This document shows positions 7,309 through 10,538 of a DNA stretch of 10,538 bases, in pieces. A program made the position numbers and the translations under genes. The stretch covers positions 1-10,538 of the forward strand of contig JAJZVM010000146.1 in NCBI GenBank assembly GCA_021845645.1, given 5' to 3'. Numbering within the stretch: the stretch's first letter is position 1; the number at the start of each line of letters is the position of its first letter. This DNA comes from Bacillota bacterium (lineage in GTDB: Bacteria; Bacillota_E; JAJZYS01; JAJYTV01). The notes below the pieces were generated by a model. That model was given only the letters and a program-made list of their open reading frames with translations. It was not told the DNA's origin and made no database searches.

Positions 7309-7742
7309 TGGTTGCGTACCCGCTCGAACGCTTCGGCCAGGACCCGCAGGAAGGCTTGTGCGGCTGGTCGCTGGGCTGCGGGGATGCCGGCGAAGAGGCG
7401 ATCGAGCTCGGCCGCGAGGGCTGTCCGCAGGTCCGCCGCGAGGCGTCTGCCCTGCGGCGTCAGCCGAATGCGGACCCTCCTGCGGTCCGCCTCGTCCTGC
7501 GTTCGCTCGAGCAGGCCCTCCTTGCGCATCTGCTCGACGACCTGACTGACCCAGGGCCGGTCGGAGCCGATGCGGCTCGCCAGGTCGCTTACGGAGAGCC
7601 CTGATGCTGGGAGGAGCTCCGTCAGGATGAGCGCCCGCGTGTCCGCGCTCGGGCCCTGCGATGTGAAAGCCTTGCGCTGCATCGCGGAAAAGGCGCTGGT
7701 GATGCGCCTGAGGTCCCGGATCGGGTCGGATGCCATGGCCAT
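7299..7742 (-). CDS. MarR-family winged-helix transcriptional regulator
   Basis: A small DNA-binding regulator of the MarR family, which usually represses neighbouring or divergent genes and is released by a small ligand or oxidant. The core reads LSVSDLASRIGSDRPWVSQVVEQMRKEGLLERTQDEADRRRV...: helix-turn-helix at about residues 49-72, wing with the family DxxDRRRxxIxLTxxG pattern at 83-98. The N- and C-terminal helices would form the dimer interface. With ATG at 7742 it has 147 residues, the normal MarR size, and GGTGA lies eight bases upstream. The open frame extends to 7976 but the extra part is low-complexity and lies in the promoter region. ATGs at 7751 and 7736 are alternatives. Divergent from the two-gene unit at 7915-9212, which is its most likely target along with itself. 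Confidence 0.9.
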   Translation of the reverse strand: MAMASDPIRDLRRITSAFSAMQRKAFTSQGPSADTRALILTELLPASGLSVSDLASRIGSDRPWVSQVVEQMRKEGLLERTQDEADRRRVRIRLTPQGRRLAADLRTALAAELDRLFAGIPAAQRPAAQAFLRVLAEAFERVRNQAP

Positions 7743-7914
7743 TTCGAGCATCACCACACGATTGGATCCTAACATAATGGGGGAACAGACAAAACCTGAC
7801 GGGTCGCCGACTCTGGCTTCGCGTCGAACGCTGGCGGCTGATGAAGGACTCGGGCGTGCGCTTGGCAAACTGATCAAACGGCTGTCAGCGGGTGTTTGAT
7901 GGGGAGCCGTGGTA
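7743..7914. promoter_or_regulatory. Divergent control region between marR and the unknown gene pair
   Basis: About 170 bases. Near the marR end it holds an AT-richer stretch with the near-palindrome ATTGGATCCTAAC (7761-7773), placed where a MarR self-operator or promoter would be. Near the other gene a perfect 7-bp inverted repeat, ATCAAAC (7873-7879) and GTTTGAT (7894-7900), spans 28 bases and ends one base before the ribosome site GGGGAG (7901-7906). A preceding CAAAC (7866-7870) makes CAAAC-TGAT-CAAAC. No strong consensus promoter is visible on either strand. Confidence 0.45.
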
Positions 7915-8598
7915 ATGCCGGAGTTCGACTGTTCGTTCCTGCTGACCGACGGCAACCGGGTTGTTGTGCGCGGCAAGAGAACTTGCAGCGTCTCGCTCTG
8001 GCAGATCGAGGCCTACGGCAAGATCTACGGCGAGTCGCTGGTGCTCGCGACGGGTGCCCACTACGCCGCGTATACGGGAGCGCGGCGGCGACCCCTCTGG
8101 TCTTTGCGCGCGACTGCCCGCGGCTCGGGCAAGGTTGCGCAGTACAACGAGCGCCGGCAGAAGGTGGCTTCTCCCGCGGTTACCGGACACATCGGCGAGG
8201 CGATGGCGTTGCCCGCCCTGTTTGCGGCCATGCCGGATGGTGAGTCGCTTGCGTTCGTGCGCTTGCATGGACGGCAGGGACGCGGCCCGGACTACATCTC
8301 GGCGGCGCCACGGGCGTTGTGGCGGCTGTTTGACATCGACGCGCAGACGCTGCCGCCGACGTTGCCAGTCGAGGTGAGGGCCCGCATCGGCTTCGACCAG
8401 AAGTACCCGCGCAGCGCCGAGGCACCTCTCAAGGCGTACTGGCGGGACTGCCTGCGCTCCGGTCAGAGCGAACTGCTGCGCTACGGTGTCGTGGCCAGGG
8501 TAAACCTGAGTTCCGGGGCCGGTCAGGCGAGCGCGATCCGCTTCTTCCTGTTCGTGCCCGATGTGGTGTACGACATGGCGACGTGGGGCCCGAGCTGA
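7915..8598 (+). CDS. Hypothetical protein, first gene of a coupled pair
   Basis: I do not recognise a family. It encodes 227 residues, begins MPEFDCSFLLTDGNRVVVRG, and is soluble with no signal peptide or membrane helix. The reading is supported by a GGGGAG site eight bases before ATG 7915, by stop-start overlap with the next gene and by gene-like composition. The N-terminal ~65 residues look beta-rich and the rest mixed alpha/beta. A spaced pattern E95 (GHIGEAMALP), P125-D126 (GPDYI) and E153-V-R155 (PVEVRAR) is loosely like the layout of PD-(D/E)xK nucleases, but the usual lysine is arginine, so this is only a hint. GTG 7909 is an alternative start. Its position divergent from marR suggests control by that regulator. 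Confidence 0.75.
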   Translation: MPEFDCSFLLTDGNRVVVRGKRTCSVSLWQIEAYGKIYGESLVLATGAHYAAYTGARRRPLWSLRATARGSGKVAQYNERRQKVASPAVTGHIGEAMALPALFAAMPDGESLAFVRLHGRQGRGPDYISAAPRALWRLFDIDAQTLPPTLPVEVRARIGFDQKYPRSAEAPLKAYWRDCLRSGQSELLRYGVVARVNLSSGAGQASAIRFFLFVPDVVYDMATWGPS

Positions 8599-9212
8599 TG
8601 GTCGACGTAATCGCCCTGCTCGACCGGGCGCAACTCCTGCTTTGGGCCTACCACCCGGCTGCGGCGCGGCCGCTCCTGCGCCAGGCGGACGACCTGCTCG
8701 GCGAGAGAGGCGCGCGGCAGTCGGCGGCGCGCGCCAAGGGCACCACAGAGCGCATGCGGGAACAGATCGACGAACTCATGAAGATCGCCCGCGGTCTCGA
8801 GCGGATGGAACGCGCCCTGTTTCCCGATGATCCGTGGGTGCTCGAGCGCACGCGGGATTTCGCGTGCGTCGTTTTCCGGCCCGAGCCCTACCGACTTGAG
8901 GCGCGCATCGCCGCCGTCTCGCCGCAGCATGGCTGGCCCGCCGCCGCAGGCGGCCTCGACCTGACGCACTTGCCCGGCGTGGCTGTGCTGGAGGCGGAGG
9001 ACCCCGGCGCGCAGGAGATCATGTGCGCCGTTCAGGTCGGCAACGTGCGCGGCATCGTCCACTTCGACCGGCATGGCTTCGGCGAGGGCGAGTTTCTTAC
9101 GTTGCCCGACCAGGAGGACCAGTCCGAGGACGTCCGCATCCTGCTGAGCCGCATCCTGACGACGCTGGCCAGCGCCATCTACCTGCCGGTGCAGGACATC
9201 GCCGCACGCTAG
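8598..9212 (+). CDS. Hypothetical protein, second gene of the coupled pair
   Basis: I do not recognise a family. The protein has 204 residues. The first ~75 are strongly helical and charged (RPLLRQADDLLGERG..., RMREQIDELMKIARGLERME), possibly a helical bundle or coiled coil. Residues ~85-200 look alpha/beta, with ACVVFRPEPYRLEARIAAVS and GNVRGIVHFDRHGFGEGEF. No membrane segment. ATG 8598 overlaps the upstream stop (TGATG), pointing to coupled translation and a joint job with the preceding protein; GTG 8583 is an alternative start. No ribosome site of its own is obvious. Confidence 0.72.
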   Translation: MVDVIALLDRAQLLLWAYHPAAARPLLRQADDLLGERGARQSAARAKGTTERMREQIDELMKIARGLERMERALFPDDPWVLERTRDFACVVFRPEPYRLEARIAAVSPQHGWPAAAGGLDLTHLPGVAVLEAEDPGAQEIMCAVQVGNVRGIVHFDRHGFGEGEFLTLPDQEDQSEDVRILLSRILTTLASAIYLPVQDIAAR

Positions 9213-9337
9213 TCCCGCGTGCCTGCGAGCCGTCGGTGGGCCATACCATCTCAGGGGGGAGCACCGCTTGTCCGTTCACAGTCATAAGACGCACTTCCGC
9301 GCTGCCCGTCACCAAGGCGAACAAGAAGGTGATAGAG
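9213..9337 (+). other. Intergenic region upstream of the BKACE gene
   Basis: 125 bases with no gene. It contains GAAGGT (9325-9330) seven bases before ATG 9338, a usable ribosome site. I see no clear promoter hexamers, terminator or structured leader. Confidence 0.4.
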
Positions 9338-10105
9338 ATGCGACCTGAGGCCTCGGGCAATTGGCTCCAGGCCTGCCTCAACGGCAGTCGCAGATCAGGG
9401 GAGCACCGCGCCCTGCCCATCCACCCGCCCGAGATTGCCCGTACGGCGCTCTCCTGCCGCGAGGCCGGGGCCTTCGCGGCGCATATCCATCCGCGCGATG
9501 AGCGCGGTGCCGAATCCCTGCAGCCGCGCCACGTGGGGGCTGCCGTACGCGCCGTGCGGGCCGCGGCGCCCGGCATGCAGGTCGGGGTGTCGACGGCGGA
9601 GTCGATCGAGGAGAACCTGACCCGCCGGCTTCGAGCGATCGCCAGCTGGGAGGATCGCCCCGACTTCGCGACAGTCAACTGGTACGAGCACGATGCCGAC
9701 GAAACGGCATCGCTGCTCGTGTTGCAGGGCGTGGCTGTTCAGGCCGTCCTCGCGACGGTCGCGGATGTGCGACGCATGCTGCGCAGCCCTCTCGCGGCAC
9801 AGTGCCGCGTCATGGTGGTCGGTCCGAGGGACGAGGACGCGGAGACGGCGCTGCGCACCGCGGCAGCGATCCTTGCGGTGCTCGACGAGGCCATCCCGAC
9901 CGTGCCCCGGCTGGTGCACGGACATGGGACGACGGCGTGGCCACTGCTGCGTCTTGCGATCGAGCGGGGTTACCTCGCGCGCATCGGCATGGAGGACACC
10001 ATTCTCATGCCTGGCGGCGAGCGCTGCAACGACAACGCGCAGCTCGTGCGCCAGGCGCAGATCATTGCGGCGGCGAACCGTGCGGCGGAGCGTCCCGCGA
10101 CCTGA
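9338..10105 (+). CDS. BKACE family (DUF849) beta-keto acid cleavage enzyme
   Basis: Zn-dependent TIM-barrel enzymes that cleave a beta-keto acid with acetyl-CoA, giving acetoacetate and a CoA ester; the founder is Kce of lysine fermentation. Seen: LQACLNGSRRSGEHRALPIH at 10-29; HIHPRD at 49-54, with H49 and H51 as Zn ligands; FATVNWYEHD; HGHGTTAWP at 194-202; and RIGMEDTI, with R215, E219, D220 matching in spacing the Arg226, Glu230 (Zn ligand) and Asp231 of Kce. The segment GVAVQAVLAT at 131-140 has Q135 where many relatives have an acidic residue. The protein has 255 residues, somewhat short for the family (270-310). ATG 9338 begins at the family's usual N-terminus; a longer frame upstream overlaps the previous gene in another reading frame. 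Substrate unknown; it need not be lysine-derived. Confidence 0.88.
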   Translation: MRPEASGNWLQACLNGSRRSGEHRALPIHPPEIARTALSCREAGAFAAHIHPRDERGAESLQPRHVGAAVRAVRAAAPGMQVGVSTAESIEENLTRRLRAIASWEDRPDFATVNWYEHDADETASLLVLQGVAVQAVLATVADVRRMLRSPLAAQCRVMVVGPRDEDAETALRTAAAILAVLDEAIPTVPRLVHGHGTTAWPLLRLAIERGYLARIGMEDTILMPGGERCNDNAQLVRQAQIIAAANRAAERPAT

Positions 10106-10165
10106 GGCTCCGTGCAGGTGGGGTGGACCAGCTCTTCTTGGCCGGTGAATGGGGGACAGGCTCGC

Positions 10166-10538
10166 GTGAAGTACAGCTATCTTTCGCATGTCGAGTGTCC
10201 CAGGTGCGGCGCCGTCTACGCCGCGAACGACGTGCAGACGCTCTGCACCTGCGGTGCGCCGCTGCTCGCGGTCTACGACCTCGAGCGGCTGCGCCGCGAT
10301 CTGCCGGGGCCCGGCGCACTCGCGGGGCGACCCACGAACCTGTGGCGGTATCACGAACTGCTGCCGGTGCGCTCGCAGGACGCCGTCGTCAGCCTGGGCG
10401 AGTCGGTGACGCCGCTCCTGGCCCTGCCGCGCCTCGGTGCGGCGATCGACATCCCCGGTCTCCTGATCAAGGATGAGGGGCTCCTGCCGACGGGGAGCTT
10501 CAAGGCGCGCGGCGCCGCGGTGGGCGTTTCGCGCGCCA
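10166..10538 (+). CDS. thrC: ThrC, threonine synthase (partial, C-terminus off the right edge)
   Basis: PLP-dependent conversion of O-phospho-homoserine to threonine, in the cytoplasm. 124 residues are visible of about 400. An N-terminal zinc-ribbon-like C11-P-R-C14...C27-T-C29 is typical of the prokaryotic class-II-like long ThrC. This is followed by SLGESVTPLLALPRLG (76-91), LLIKDEGLLPTGSFKARG and the Schiff-base lysine K113 in TGSFKARG. GTG 10166 has a GGGGGA site at 10151-10156; a nearby ATG at 10149 runs into a stop at once, so GTG is the start. Follows the BKACE gene by 60 bases on the same strand. Confidence 0.95.
   Translation, partial: MKYSYLSHVECPRCGAVYAANDVQTLCTCGAPLLAVYDLERLRRDLPGPGALAGRPTNLWRYHELLPVRSQDAVVSLGESVTPLLALPRLGAAIDIPGLLIKDEGLLPTGSFKARGAAVGVSRA

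Noticed and set aside
7774..7800. GGGGGAAC string resembling part of a second c-di-AMP aptamer upstream of the unknown pair
   Set aside because: None of the other ydaO elements, in particular the GTCAGCTAACCTCG block, occurs nearby, so the match is chance.
7299..7914. Possible decayed histidine-kinase half of KdpD downstream of the short kdpD
   Set aside because: No H-box, N-box or G-box remnants are seen in any plus-strand frame, and the minus strand encodes an intact MarR protein.
7743..7976. N-terminal extension of the MarR frame up to 7976
   Set aside because: It would add 78 low-complexity residues, overlap the start of the divergent gene and exceed normal MarR size; the domain is complete from 7742.
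1..10538. CRISPR arrays, tRNA or rRNA genes, insertion sequences or prophage parts
   Set aside because: I saw no regularly spaced direct repeats, tRNA-like cloverleaf sequence, transposase motif or terminal inverted repeats; the window reads as chromosomal operons.

Overview
The window is GC-rich, tightly packed bacterial DNA. The species cannot be fixed from sequence alone. The combination of a ydaO-type cyclic di-AMP riboswitch, an MpsC/DUF2294 protein, a kinase-less KdpD, an APS-reductase-type CysH with iron-sulfur cysteines and GTG starts suggests a high-GC lineage such as Actinobacteriota, Chloroflexota or high-GC Bacillota, rather than an enteric-type proteobacterium. This is inference.

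Layout. (1) 1-684, minus strand: most of cysH (assimilatory APS/PAPS reductase), with its C-terminus cut by the window edge. (2) 685-960: divergent intergenic region with a good sigma70-like promoter (923-951) pointing right. (3) 966-1070: a cyclic di-AMP riboswitch, starting just downstream of that promoter. (4) 1079-7298, plus strand: a potassium module made of mpsC-like gene, a tiny one-helix membrane ORF, kdpF, kdpA, kdpB, kdpC and a short kdpD. The short KdpD has only the KdpD ATP-binding and UspA-like domains and ends before any membrane or histidine-kinase domain. No kdpE is present. (5) 7299-7742, minus strand: a MarR-family regulator whose stop codon abuts the kdpD stop. (6) 7743-7914: divergent control region with an inverted repeat. 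(7) 7915-9212: two translationally coupled genes of unknown function. (8) 9338-10105: a beta-keto acid cleavage enzyme (BKACE, DUF849). (9) 10166-end: the N-terminal part of threonine synthase (thrC).

How it fits together. KdpFABC is the high-affinity ATP-driven K+ importer. Its usual control is the KdpD/KdpE phosphorelay, which cannot work from this locus because the kinase half of KdpD and all of KdpE are missing. Instead a c-di-AMP aptamer sits in the leader of the operon. C-di-AMP is the second messenger that signals K+ sufficiency in many Gram-positive bacteria. The simplest reading is a kinase-free K+ uptake operon controlled by RNA sensing of c-di-AMP, with the short KdpD acting as a stand-alone cytosolic regulator, possibly on the pump itself. 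The MpsC-like protein and the extra small membrane peptide are candidate new accessory parts of this module. The MarR regulator with the unknown gene pair forms a second, separate unit that could be self-regulated.
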